DNA of 64,000 nt from Legionella erythra (GTDB lineage Bacteria; Pseudomonadota; Gammaproteobacteria; Legionellales; Legionellaceae), in contig NZ_LNYA01000003.1 of assembly GCF_001467615.1 (NCBI RefSeq), forward strand, positions 121,539 through 185,538, in the 5' to 3' direction. Positions within the stretch are counted from its first letter, which is position 1, and every line of letters begins with the position of its first letter. The notes beneath the pieces were generated by a model. The model saw nothing but the letters and a program-made list of their open reading frames with translations, made no database searches and had not been told where the DNA came from. The translations under genes and the position numbers were made by a program. Below, piece by piece: positions 9,220-18,076 of the stretch.

Positions 9220-10361
9220 ACGTCATCCTCCACATCGCGTTTCAACTCGTCCGGGATGGGTAAATCCTGTAAAAAGCCCGGTGTCGTTTCATAACGGTTT
9301 TTATCGTCCAGTTGAAAGATATAGGCCAGAACCTGGGCCACGGCCACATACAAGCCGCGTGGAATCTCGGCATTCAAATCGGTTGAAAAATAAAGGGCCC
9401 GCGCTAAAGGCGGGAGGGAGAGAATGGGCACGTCATTGGCTTTGGCGACGCGGTTAATCTGCAAGGCCACCAGATCCTTGCCCTTAGCCACCACAATGGG
9501 GGCACGCGTCCCATCCTGCCGGTAGCTGATGGCGACCGCGTAATGCGTCGGGTTGGTTAATACCACGGCCGCCTTGGGCACTTCACTCATCATGCGCCGT
9601 CTTGCTATTTCCTGTTGCGTGCGGCGGATTTGGGCTTTGACTTCAGGCTTTCCTTCCGTCTCCTTGTATTCATCCTTTAATTCCTGTTTGGTCATTTTCA
9701 ATTGCTTGTTGTGTTCATACCATTGAAAAGGCACATCCACTGCCGCAATGACAATCAGGCTCGCGCTGATAATCAGAAAAAGAATGCCCACAATCCACAA
9801 CCCCTCACTCAAAGCACTGTTTAATGGGTAATTGGCGAGCGCCAGTAAGGCAGGAAATTTCCATTTCAGCACCACAATCGACACAATGGAGATGAGAAAA
9901 AATTTTGCCATCGCTTTGATCATTTCCATAAGGCCTTTGACCGACACCATGCGTTTGATGCCTTTTAAGGGACTTAAGCGCGAAAACTGCGGCTGCACGG
10001 ATTGCAGGCTGAATACCCAACCACCCATAAGCAGGGGGGCGGCAATCGATAACACCAGAATAACCATCAAAATAGGAAAAACCGCCATCGCGCCCGTCTG
10101 GATAATGAAGTAGAGGTTGTACATCATGTCCATGCTGGTGAGGAGGATATGGCTGTCGAATTCGAATGCATGATGCATCATGGTGAGAAAATGTGTGGAT
10201 AAAAAATTGCCAAAAACCAAAAATCCCGCCCCGGAAAACAACAGGATAATCGTGGCGTTAAAATCTTTCGAACGCGCAATCTGGCCCTTCTCCCGCGCTT
10301 CTTTTAACCGCTTGGGCGAGGGCTGTTCGGTCTTCTCCTGGGACTGTTCGTCGTCTGCCAT
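9216..10361 (-). CDS. flhB: Flagellar export switch protein FlhB
   Basis: FlhB sets the change from rod/hook to filament export. Four membrane helices follow a charged N-terminus that starts ADDEQSQEKTEQPSPKRLKE, the family signature. The cytoplasmic domain contains the self-cleaving NPTH site in VVLTNPTHYAVAISY, cut between Asn and Pro in known homologues. Length 381 residues, normal. Start and fliR stop share one base. Confidence 0.96.
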   Translation of the reverse strand: MADDEQSQEKTEQPSPKRLKEAREKGQIARSKDFNATIILLFSGAGFLVFGNFLSTHFLTMMHHAFEFDSHILLTSMDMMYNLYFIIQTGAMAVFPILMVILVLSIAAPLLMGGWVFSLQSVQPQFSRLSPLKGIKRMVSVKGLMEMIKAMAKFFLISIVSIVVLKWKFPALLALANYPLNSALSEGLWIVGILFLIISASLIVIAAVDVPFQWYEHNKQLKMTKQELKDEYKETEGKPEVKAQIRRTQQEIARRRMMSEVPKAAVVLTNPTHYAVAISYRQDGTRAPIVVAKGKDLVALQINRVAKANDVPILSLPPLARALYFSTDLNAEIPRGLYVAVAQVLAYIFQLDDKNRYETTPGFLQDLPIPDELKRDVEDDV

Positions 10362-11131
10362 TAGTATAATAATCCTTTAATGAGTAACATCCCCTGCTCA
10401 AGGCTATCGGCAATCTGTGCCGCAACGCCTGGCAAACTGACCCGCAAAATCACAATCCCCATAAACAGCGTAATGGGAAACCCGATAGAAAAAATATTAA
10501 GCTGCGGCGCCACACGTGTCATGACGCCGAATGCCAGACTGATAACCAGTAAAGCCAGGATGGCCGGTAAAGCCACTAAAACAGACTCTTTCATCATCCA
10601 GCCAGAAAAAATCAACACCCGGCCAATATCAGACAACTCAACCGGCACACTTCCGACCGGCAACAGGGTGAAACTGTTAAAGAACAACTCAAAAACCGCC
10701 AAATGGCCATTCAGGGCCAAAAACATGAGGCTGACCATCAACAAATAAAACTGACTGATTAAAGGCACACTGGCCTTGCTGGCCGGATCAATCATGGTTG
10801 CAAAACCCAACCCGGCCTGCATGGCAATAATTTGCCCGCCAATGACAAAGACCTGAAACACCATCTGCAGAACAAAGCCCATCAACAAACCCAGCAACAG
10901 TTCAAAGGCCAGATAAACCTGGTAGTACCCGTTAAAATTCTCAAGGGTCAGACTCGACGGAACAAACGAGGACAGCAGAAAGGAAAATGCCATCGCAATG
11001 ACCACCCGCACCCGCACAGGAATTAAAACGGATGAAATTACCGGCATGGTCAGAAACAAGCCGGTAATGCGCGGCATCGGCCAGACCACCTGGCTAATTT
11101 GAACAATCATGGTCTTATAGTCAATGTCCAT
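10361..11131 (-). CDS. fliR: Flagellar export protein FliR
   Basis: FliR is an export gate subunit that forms the helical core with FliP and FliQ. Its 256 residues have about six hydrophobic segments and the FliR patterns RITGLFLTMPVISS near the N-terminus and AGLGFATMIDPASKASVPLI in the middle. It lies 3 bp after fliQ in the same operon. Confidence 0.95.
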   Translation of the reverse strand: MDIDYKTMIVQISQVVWPMPRITGLFLTMPVISSVLIPVRVRVVIAMAFSFLLSSFVPSSLTLENFNGYYQVYLAFELLLGLLMGFVLQMVFQVFVIGGQIIAMQAGLGFATMIDPASKASVPLISQFYLLMVSLMFLALNGHLAVFELFFNSFTLLPVGSVPVELSDIGRVLIFSGWMMKESVLVALPAILALLVISLAFGVMTRVAPQLNIFSIGFPITLFMGIVILRVSLPGVAAQIADSLEQGMLLIKGLLY

Positions 11132-11133
11132 GA

Positions 11134-11406
11134 TTAATCAATCAGATAAGGAATATTCATAAACAATGTTTCCGTATAATGGATCATGGTTTTTAATAAC
11201 CATGGCCCTGCAAACGCCAGCACCAGAAAAGTAACAAACAATTTGGGAATGAAGCTTAAACTCATTTCATTGATTTGGGTGGCGGCCTGAAACATGGCGA
11301 CGACAAGGCCCACCAAAAGCCCAGGCACGATGAGCACAGCCAGGATAATGATCATCACATAGACGCTTTCGCTGAAAATTGAAACAATACCATCCGGTGT
11401 CATCAT
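11134..11406 (-). CDS. fliQ: Flagellar export protein FliQ
   Basis: This 90-residue protein with two membrane helices is an export gate subunit. The typical FliQ signature is present: GLLVGLVVAMFQAATQINEM between the helices, followed by SLSFIPKLF. Usual length (~89). Its small size and position between fliP and fliR make the call firm. Confidence 0.94.
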   Translation of the reverse strand: MMTPDGIVSIFSESVYVMIIILAVLIVPGLLVGLVVAMFQAATQINEMSLSFIPKLFVTFLVLAFAGPWLLKTMIHYTETLFMNIPYLID

Positions 11407-11425
11407 CCCTCCTGGGTTAAGGCTT

Positions 11426-12175
11426 TTAGCTCATGGCAAAACTGGACGCCAAGGAGCCCAGTACCAGTGTCCACCCATCGACCATGACAAACAGCATGAT
11501 CTTAAACGGCAGGGAAATGATTAATGGCGACAGCATCATCATACCCATGGCCATGAGCACGCTCGCTACGACAATATCAATGATTAAAAACGGCAAAAAA
11601 AGTAAAAATCCAATCTGGAAAGCTGTTTTTAATTCACTGGTTACAAAAGCGGGAATCAGTACGCTCATGGGCACCTCATCCAGGCTGGCGTAGGTTTTGT
11701 TACCAAATTTCTCAAACAATGCCAAATCATTTTTGCGGGTTTGATTGAGCATAAAATGGCGAAGAGGCCCCTGTGCCAAGCCTAAAGCCTGGGTGAACTC
11801 AATTTTATCTGCCAGATATGGCTGTATGGCCTGCTCATTGATTTGATTAAATACCGGAGCCATGACAAAGAACGTCAGGAACAGGGCAATACCAATTAAA
11901 ATCTGATTGGTCGGTGTCTGGGCCATGCCAATGGCCTGCCTTAAGATAGAAAGAACAATAATGATGCGGGTAAACGCCGTCATGGCCATCAATAACCCTG
12001 GCAAGACGCTAAGCAGGGTCATGAAGATCAGTATCTGAAGGTTAACGCTGTAGGTTTGGGCGCCGCCTGAGCCGGGGGTAACGGTCACGCCCGGCAGGCT
12101 TAGTGAGGCGGCGTCGGCCAGCCATGGGAAAAACAGACCGGTAAGGACGATTACCCCCGACAAATACGGTTTCAT
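11426..12175 (-). CDS. fliP: Flagellar export protein FliP
   Basis: FliP is the core export gate subunit that nucleates the FliPQR complex. It has an N-terminal signal-like helix and about 249 residues. Conserved features include [19 protein letters not shown], the [20 protein letters not shown] segment and the C-terminal [20 protein letters not shown]. It follows fliO closely and precedes fliQ. Confidence 0.95.
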   Translation of the reverse strand: MKPYLSGVIVLTGLFFPWLADAASLSLPGVTVTPGSGGAQTYSVNLQILIFMTLLSVLPGLLMAMTAFTRIIIVLSILRQAIGMAQTPTNQILIGIALFLTFFVMAPVFNQINEQAIQPYLADKIEFTQALGLAQGPLRHFMLNQTRKNDLALFEKFGNKTYASLDEVPMSVLIPAFVTSELKTAFQIGFLLFLPFLIIDIVVASVLMAMGMMMLSPLIISLPFKIMLFVMVDGWTLVLGSLASSFAMS

Positions 12176-12176
12176 T

Positions 12177-12590
12177 TTAAGGCTTCCTCATGACGTGTTT
12201 CAGCAACTCTGGAAATGAACTTTTCGCCTCAGTCTGAAAACCGGGAGGTATTTCTTCGCCGAAATCATAGAGGGTATTAATGCTGCCATTGGCTACTCCG
12301 AGCAGCAGGTAGCGCTCGCCTGCCTTAATCAGCATGATTTTTTCACGAGGACCCAGGCTGGTACCGGCAATGATGCGAAACGCGCCGCTGACGCCAATAC
12401 CGGCTTGATTTAAACGCCTCAAGACCCAGGCTAAAGCCACGATGATCAGCACCACAACCAAAAGACCGAAGGTGAGGCGCAGCATGTCATGGGCGCCTAA
12501 AGCAGAGCTGCCTTTGGCCAATGCCGTTTCGGCGGCCATGGCGTTCAATGGGAGAAACAGGCTTCCCCAAACCGCGTGCAGTGTTTTCAT
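12177..12590 (-). CDS. fliO: Flagellar assembly protein FliO
   Basis: This 137-residue protein has a short N-terminal hydrophobic signal, one membrane helix ([20 protein letters not shown]) and a small cytoplasmic domain ([26 protein letters not shown]) typical of FliO. It assists FliP assembly. It overlaps the fliN stop by 4 bp and lies 1 bp from fliP. Confidence 0.9.
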   Translation of the reverse strand: MKTLHAVWGSLFLPLNAMAAETALAKGSSALGAHDMLRLTFGLLVVVLIIVALAWVLRRLNQAGIGVSGAFRIIAGTSLGPREKIMLIKAGERYLLLGVANGSINTLYDFGEEIPPGFQTEAKSSFPELLKHVMRKP

Positions 12591-12922
12591 TTCAGGCGCT
12601 TGATTCGTTCGGCTTTGCTGACGATGTCGGTTAAGCGCACACCAAATTTGTCATTGACGACGACCACCTCGCCATGCGCCACCAGGGTACCATTCACCAA
12701 CACATCAAGGGGTTCGCCGGCTAACCTGTCCAAGGCCACAATGCCGCCCTGATTCAATTGCAAAAGATTGCGTATAGTCATTTTGGTACGGCCAATTTCC
12801 ACGGTCACGGTAACCGGGATATCCAGAATCAGCTCCATTTTTTCGCCGCTGGCATCCACGCTGCTGCCACTCCCTGCTGCCGTGCCTGCAGCTATCGCTT
12901 CCTTCTGCTCACTCATGTCCAT
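12587..12922 (-). CDS. fliN: Flagellar switch protein FliN
   Basis: This C-ring subunit works with FliM and FliG in torque and direction switching. Its 111 residues have a variable Ala/Gly/Ser-rich N-terminus and a SpoA domain: DIPVTVTVEIGRTKMTIRNL, then LDRLAGEPLDVLVNGTLVA and the closing FGVRLTDIV. It starts 3 bp after the fliM stop. Confidence 0.94.
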   Translation of the reverse strand: MDMSEQKEAIAAGTAAGSGSSVDASGEKMELILDIPVTVTVEIGRTKMTIRNLLQLNQGGIVALDRLAGEPLDVLVNGTLVAHGEVVVVNDKFGVRLTDIVSKAERIKRLK

Positions 12923-12925
12923 CCC

Positions 12926-14014
12926 CTAATAACTGATTTTTTTAATTATTTTCAACGCCCGTTTATCGTTGGCACTTCCCAAAGTCGCAGTAAAACTGGG
13001 TGTTCCCTCAATATCCAGGGTGACGATTTCATGCATTTCAAGCGGCAGGAAATCGCCAATCTGCCATTCCATTACCTTGCCAAGCGTGCTGGTGGTTTGC
13101 GCCATGGCGCTTGTAACCAGTAACTCCACATCCATTAATTCTTCTTTTAGCGACATAATCCAGTTGGGATCAATCTCATCATCCGGTCGCGCCGCACCAA
13201 GCTCAAGCTGCTGTTTGATGGGTTCCACCATTGAAAAGGGCATAACAAAGGAAAAGCTACCCTTCTCGCGGCCAAAATCAATGAGAAAGCGGCTAACCAG
13301 CAACAAATCTTCCGGTTCGCCAATATGAACAAGCTGCGGGTTGGTTTCGTCATTGACTCGAATGGCTTCCAGTTTGATAATTGGCGCCCAGGCATGCTCG
13401 ATATTATGCACCAGTTTGTTAATTACAATCTCCATCACCCGCAATTCGGCCGCGGTAAAATCGGTTTTATCCGTCTGCGCTAAAAATTGCGAACTGCCGC
13501 CAAAATAATAATCAACCAGATCATAAACAAAGGTATTGTCGAACAAGACGATGGCTTTGCCCCGTAGCGGTTTAAACCGGTAAAGGGTCATTAATGTCGG
13601 GTTCGGCAGGCTGTCTAGAAAATCACGGTGTTTTACAACGCTTAACGCCTCTTGTTTGATTTCCAATTCTTTGGCCATGAGCTGATAGACATCATTGGCA
13701 AAAAAACGGGCAGCTCGATCATGGATTTTATCAAGGACAGGCAACTCACCGCGAACAATCCGCTCCTGGCTCGCAAAATTCAAGACCTGGATTTTTTCCT
13801 CAAGTCCTGCATCTTTTGGAGGTTGGACCGGTTTGGCAACAGGCTCACCCTTCACGTCCTCAGCCGTTTTCTCCCCGGCTGGATGTTCAGACTCAGCCGC
13901 GGCGTCCAGATTACCAGGAGTCTCATCCTCCGCCGGGGCAGCCCCTTCCTCGTTGTCAACTGAGCTTAAGAGGGCATCAATTTCTTCCTGTGATAAAACA
14001 TCTTTCTCAGCCAT
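12926..14014 (-). CDS. fliM: Flagellar switch protein FliM
   Basis: FliM is the C-ring protein that binds CheY-P at its N-terminus. The N-terminal peptide LSQEEIDALLSSV is the conserved CheY-binding motif, followed by an acidic and Pro-rich linker. The CheC-like middle domain (NPTLMTLYRFKPLRGKAIVL) and a C-terminal SpoA domain follow. 362 residues. It is the first gene of the operon, about 55 nt downstream of the start predicted from the RpoN promoter at 14081-14097. Confidence 0.95.
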   Translation of the reverse strand: MAEKDVLSQEEIDALLSSVDNEEGAAPAEDETPGNLDAAAESEHPAGEKTAEDVKGEPVAKPVQPPKDAGLEEKIQVLNFASQERIVRGELPVLDKIHDRAARFFANDVYQLMAKELEIKQEALSVVKHRDFLDSLPNPTLMTLYRFKPLRGKAIVLFDNTFVYDLVDYYFGGSSQFLAQTDKTDFTAAELRVMEIVINKLVHNIEHAWAPIIKLEAIRVNDETNPQLVHIGEPEDLLLVSRFLIDFGREKGSFSFVMPFSMVEPIKQQLELGAARPDDEIDPNWIMSLKEELMDVELLVTSAMAQTTSTLGKVMEWQIGDFLPLEMHEIVTLDIEGTPSFTATLGSANDKRALKIIKKISY

Positions 14015-14080
14015 AACTATCCTGTCAAACCCTTGAAAACACTCGGTTTTTTAAATTGCTTTCCTCTTTAACATCAGTCC

Positions 14081-14097
14081 AAGCAATTCACGTGCCA
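14081..14097 (-). promoter_or_regulatory. Sigma-54 (RpoN) promoter of the fliM operon
   Basis: On the minus strand the sequence is TGGCACGTGAATTGCTT. It matches the RpoN consensus TGGCACG-N4-TTGC at every fixed position, with GG and GC at the required -24/-12 spacing. It lies about 67 bp upstream of the fliM ATG. In Legionella and Pseudomonas, FleQ with RpoN is known to activate this class of flagellar genes. Confidence 0.88.
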
Positions 14098-14187
14098 TGT
14101 AAAAAATTGAGTGAATAATCAAAAAGATACAGGACTAAGATAAAAAGCCCGCAGGTGAAAAGTCAAGTTTTTGACACAAAAAAGCCG

Positions 14188-14424
14188 TTACTCTTCTTCT
14201 TTTTCCTCACATTTATCAATGGCAGCGGCTTTGCATTGTTCATTGCAATCAAGCGCGCTGGAGGTGATGCACACGGTGCTGATGCAATTATCCGTGTATT
14301 GTTGAACACACATGTCATGATCATAATTCTCAGAGCCGATAACCACAGTTGGTAAATCAGCAGCATACACCATCAGGGGGACTAAACCGGTTAAAATCAG
14401 CAACAGGGCGGGTGCTTTGCGCAT
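14188..14424 (-). CDS. Small exported Cys-rich protein
   Basis: This 78-residue protein has a clear signal peptide (MRKAPALLLILTGLVPLMVYA). The mature part of about 57 residues has six Cys (in CVQQYTDNCISTVCITSS, LDCNEQCKAA and KCEE), enough for three disulfides in the periplasm, and ends in an acidic EEKEEE tail. A GGAAG ribosome site precedes the ATG. The family is not recognised. The gene is upstream of, and on the same strand as, the flagellar operon but is separated from it by the RpoN promoter. Confidence 0.65.
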   Translation of the reverse strand: MRKAPALLLILTGLVPLMVYAADLPTVVIGSENYDHDMCVQQYTDNCISTVCITSSALDCNEQCKAAAIDKCEEKEEE

Positions 14425-14557
14425 AAGAATCTTCCTTTATTACTCATGTCATTTAAAGTATAGACAGTTTGTGACAAAAATAATCCAAAGGATTAAGGGA
14501 TTGTTTAATTTAGCAAACCTGTCAAAATGAACAATATAACCGACGCGTCGTCCCTTT

Positions 14558-15847
14558 ATGCGCAGCCAGACTAAAACCCTTACTCATTTCAGTGGCGCGA
14601 TGTCAAGCCAGTCAACCTGCTTTCGTCCGGACAATGAATGGCAGCTGCCCCCTTTATTTGAGCTATCGTTGACCAATGTGCTCGCCCGCGGCTATGGACT
14701 TAGCTATAGCGATTGCTGTTTTAACACGCAGGGACAAGTCATTGATTGTACACGACTTAATCATTTATTGAGTTTTGATGAAAGCAACGGGCTATTGTAT
14801 TGTCAGGGCGGGGTGACCTTTGCTGATTTGTTTGACGTTCATCCGGATTTTATCCCACCGGTGGTGCCCGGCACCGTCCATGCCAGCTTGGCTGGCGGCA
14901 TTGCCAACGATGTTCATGGCAAAAACAACCCAACGGCTGGCAGTCTTGGACGACATATTCAATGGATAGAGCTGCAACAAGGCTTAAGACTCCTGCGTGT
15001 GAGCCCTGAAAAATACCCTGATCTTTATACCGCCACCTTGGCGGGGCTTGGATTAACTGGCATTATTCGGCGCGTTGCCCTGACGTTGAAGCGGGCGTCG
15101 CGTTGCGTGGAAGTCCATACTGAACAATTCACCGCATTTGATAAACTCTTAACCGCCATGAAACAAACCAGCAGCCGATGCGATTATCTGGTGGCCTGGC
15201 TCGATCTGTTGAACCCGCCTCGTGCGTTGATGTCTGCCGCGGTTCATTGTCCCGGCACGCCACCGCCGCCGCCAAGATCATGGACCATGCCCAGGCTTCC
15301 TTTTCGCCTGATTCATCGCTTCAGTATGCAATACGTTAATGACTATTATTTTAGACGAGCGGATACCGGCATGCGGCGTATGGATTTTATTGAATTCAAT
15401 AACCCACTCGATAAAATCAGGCATTGGAACCGCCTGTATGGCCGCCAGGGTTTGGTGCAATTTCAGGCTGTTTTTGCTGAAGAGAAGGCAGAGACCACCT
15501 TAGCCGCCCTGTTAAATCGAATTGCTGAAACCGAGGCGACGCCGACGCTTTGTGTTTTAAAATATTTTACAGAGCGAGGAGCCGGCTTGCTCAGTTTTGT
15601 GCAACCGGGCTTTACTATTGCCATTGACTTTATTCACGACAAGAAGGCCCGGGCAGCAATTGAATCCATGAATCAACTCATAACCGAAACAGGCGGACGG
15701 GTTTATCTGGCGAAAGATTTGTTTTTAACGCGCGAGCAATTCGTGACTCAATATCCAGAGCAGGAACAATTTAAGGCATTACTGCAGCAATACCCGGCGG
15801 GCATGCAATCTGATCTGGCTCGCCGTCTGGGGATAAGCCATGACTAA
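14558..15847 (+). CDS. FAD-binding oxidoreductase, DprE1-like
   Basis: This 429-residue protein belongs to the vanillyl-alcohol-oxidase type flavoprotein superfamily. Residues ~35-180 form the FAD-binding domain, with RGYGLSYSDCCFNTQGQVID and the glycine-rich segment VPGTVHASLAGGIANDVHGK that resembles DprE1 (GNDIHGKNHH in mycobacteria). DprE1 oxidises decaprenyl-phospho-ribose at C2 in D-arabinose donor synthesis. It overlaps the following SDR gene by 8 bp, as dprE1-dprE2 pairs do. The substrate here is inferred, not shown. Confidence 0.75.
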   Translation: MRSQTKTLTHFSGAMSSQSTCFRPDNEWQLPPLFELSLTNVLARGYGLSYSDCCFNTQGQVIDCTRLNHLLSFDESNGLLYCQGGVTFADLFDVHPDFIPPVVPGTVHASLAGGIANDVHGKNNPTAGSLGRHIQWIELQQGLRLLRVSPEKYPDLYTATLAGLGLTGIIRRVALTLKRASRCVEVHTEQFTAFDKLLTAMKQTSSRCDYLVAWLDLLNPPRALMSAAVHCPGTPPPPPRSWTMPRLPFRLIHRFSMQYVNDYYFRRADTGMRRMDFIEFNNPLDKIRHWNRLYGRQGLVQFQAVFAEEKAETTLAALLNRIAETEATPTLCVLKYFTERGAGLLSFVQPGFTIAIDFIHDKKARAAIESMNQLITETGGRVYLAKDLFLTREQFVTQYPEQEQFKALLQQYPAGMQSDLARRLGISHD

Positions 15848-16562
15848 AAAAACCTGGATGATCCTGGGCGCCACCTCCATCATTGCCAATGAATTCGCGC
15901 ATCTGGCGGCAGCCGCTGGCCATTCGCTCATCCTGGTTGGCCGGGATACCCTGCAACTCGATGTCATTGCCGATGATTTGACCTTGCGTCATCGGGTGGC
16001 CTGTGAGGTACTGACAGCCGATTTAAGCGAGGACATTCGTGGGCTGCTCAAGACCATTCAAACCATGGAGCAGGAACTGTCTTTGTTCATCGCCCACAGT
16101 TTTATTGTTGAAAATAATCAGCTTAATCCCTCTGCAATAAGCCTGCTTGTGAAAACCAATATTTTAAGTACTGTGCAGGTGATTCACACTTACATGAATA
16201 AGCAGCAAAGTGAACATCAGCTGCTTTTTTTAAGTTCAGTGGCGGCCTGTCGCGGCCGTGCCCGAAACAGCTTCTACGGTGCGAGTAAAGCAGCCGTTGA
16301 AATTTACCTGGAAGGGTTGCAGCAAGAGGCTGGCCCCTCGACGACCATCACCGTGGCTCGTCTCGGTTTTATTGATACGGTGCAAACCTACGGCATGCCG
16401 GGCGTTTTTTATGCCTCGCCTCCCAAAGCCTGCGCCAAAGCCTGCTGGGATAATCTCCACCGCAAAAAACGCCGGTTTTACCATCCCGGCTTCTGGCGTT
16501 TTCTCATGACCGTCATCAAGTACATGCCTTTCTTTGTTTACCGGCGCATGGGGTCAGTTTAA
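15840..16562 (+). CDS. Short-chain dehydrogenase, DprE2-like
   Basis: This 240-residue NAD(P)-dependent SDR has an N-terminal nucleotide-binding motif (ILGATSIIANEFAHLAAAAG, with a degenerate Gly pattern) and the catalytic Ser/Tyr/Lys set (FLSSVAACRGRARNSFYGAS, then K: Y-x-x-x-K). A C-terminal hydrophobic helix is present. With the upstream flavoprotein it would complete epimerisation of a polyprenyl-phosphate sugar. A role in LPS or O-antigen sugar synthesis is possible. Confidence 0.75.
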   Translation: MTKKTWMILGATSIIANEFAHLAAAAGHSLILVGRDTLQLDVIADDLTLRHRVACEVLTADLSEDIRGLLKTIQTMEQELSLFIAHSFIVENNQLNPSAISLLVKTNILSTVQVIHTYMNKQQSEHQLLFLSSVAACRGRARNSFYGASKAAVEIYLEGLQQEAGPSTTITVARLGFIDTVQTYGMPGVFYASPPKACAKACWDNLHRKKRRFYHPGFWRFLMTVIKYMPFFVYRRMGSV

Positions 16563-16602
16563 TGGTATCCCGGCTGCATATTTAAAGAAGCATTTGGGCC
16601 AT

Positions 16603-18054
16603 TTACTTAAGAGGCAAGGGTTTATCGCCCCCCTCTTCGTCGTCTCCCTGCCTCTCGGTCTCGGTCTCCCCCTCATCCTCGGTCAGCACACCGCTTTCCT
16701 CATCACCTTCGCGTTCACGTTCATCGTCCTCATCCTCGTCAAGGTTTGCCGCACGGTCCGCAGGTGCCAGCGCCGTTTTTTTAGCCGGAGCGGATTGAAG
16801 CCTTTGACTCATGCGGGCATCACTGCTGAAACTTGCATCTAATAGATGATCAGAGACATTATCCAACGCTTCAGTGTCATGGAGAATGTCCTGTTGCAGT
16901 GTTTGCTCTGCGTCCTTTAATTTTTTTTGTTCGCTGAACACTTTGTAGCCCAAAACAGCACCTGCAAGGGCCGCGATACCGACAGCTACCGCTGTAACCG
17001 CGATGATCGCGGCTGCGGGCACTGCCACACCAGGCAAAACAAAGGCTAAGGCCACAATGCCCAAAGCAAAGCCGGCGAACGAGGCGGCATAACCCAAACC
17101 TTTAACCCATTTTTTTTCGCTTGACCAGGCGTGATGCGCATGAGGTTGCTTTTGCAGAAACCCATCGACATCCATATCTTCAATGTCATTTTCCAGGCTT
17201 TTTAATTCATCTTCGGCGTCTGGACTCAATCCCCCCTTCTCTTCCTCGGTTAACTCCGAATACAGTTCAACGCTTTCCTTGGCGAAATCAATGATACCGT
17301 ACCCCATCACAATCGACCCCACGACAATACCGGGCACGGCTAATACTGGAAAAGCAATGGCTAACACAGCCGCAGCCGTCACCAGGCCAATACCCAACCC
17401 AATCCACCCAATGTCCTTTAGAAGGGATTTACGATTATTGGTTTCTTTCAGGTAGGTAAGGCGGGTGTCGGCCAGTATCTGGGCATTTCGTTCAATCAAT
17501 CCCATGGCAGCCAAATTGCCTAAATCAAGGTACGTGGTTTCAACAACCAATCCATCCAGCAACGCATGTTTTTGCGTCTCAAACTGATCAACGGGTAAGG
17601 TTTGCAAGGTTGCAAAATGACGGCGCCACAAATCGAAATCGGGATCATCCTGAAATTTTTCGGAAAAAACGTCGATCAAGGTTTCCCTGTTCGCGAAAGT
17701 AGCCTGCTTAAGCGTCTGATGCACGTGATGGAAAAAGCGAAAATCTTTTAATGCAAGCTCCATGTCGCCTTCAAGCCGCATGACTTCTTTAAATTGCTCA
17801 AGGAGTCGATTAAACCGTTTTTGTTGTAACCGATATTCTTCTCTGCTTTTGGCATGAAGCAGCGCAACCAAGCCCTCATCAATCTGCTCATGCAGTTGCT
17901 TAACCGCTTGTTTTGCAGCAGGCGATTTGCATTGTGAGCTTGAATCATTGAGGATTGCTTTTAACTGATTACGGATAATAAGGGCGGCAGTTAACTCCTG
18001 TTTTGTTAAATCCTCATCAAGTTGCCGGCGGCTTGGCGTGGCAGGATTGGGCAT
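16603..18054 (-). CDS. Candidate effector with paired membrane hairpins and acidic tail
   Basis: This 483-residue protein is not recognised. Residues ~1-200 are helical and charged. Two Gly/Ala/Val-rich hydrophobic hairpins follow (about 220-255, DIGWIGLGIGLVTAAAVLAI; and about 320-370, ending GIAALAGAVLGYKVF). They are separated by an acidic segment and followed by a coiled coil. The last ~40 residues are extremely rich in Glu/Asp (DEDEDDEREREGDEESG) and end GDKPLPLK. Such a tail resembles the E-block signal of Dot/Icm effectors. The start has a GGAGAAAT ribosome site. It lies 22 bp after the amino acid-binding protein gene and may share its transcript. Confidence 0.6.
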   Translation of the reverse strand: MPNPATPSRRQLDEDLTKQELTAALIIRNQLKAILNDSSSQCKSPAAKQAVKQLHEQIDEGLVALLHAKSREEYRLQQKRFNRLLEQFKEVMRLEGDMELALKDFRFFHHVHQTLKQATFANRETLIDVFSEKFQDDPDFDLWRRHFATLQTLPVDQFETQKHALLDGLVVETTYLDLGNLAAMGLIERNAQILADTRLTYLKETNNRKSLLKDIGWIGLGIGLVTAAAVLAIAFPVLAVPGIVVGSIVMGYGIIDFAKESVELYSELTEEEKGGLSPDAEDELKSLENDIEDMDVDGFLQKQPHAHHAWSSEKKWVKGLGYAASFAGFALGIVALAFVLPGVAVPAAAIIAVTAVAVGIAALAGAVLGYKVFSEQKKLKDAEQTLQQDILHDTEALDNVSDHLLDASFSSDARMSQRLQSAPAKKTALAPADRAANLDEDEDDEREREGDEESGVLTEDEGETETERQGDDEEGGDKPLPLK

Positions 18055-18076
18055 GTTATTTCTCCAATGAATGGGT

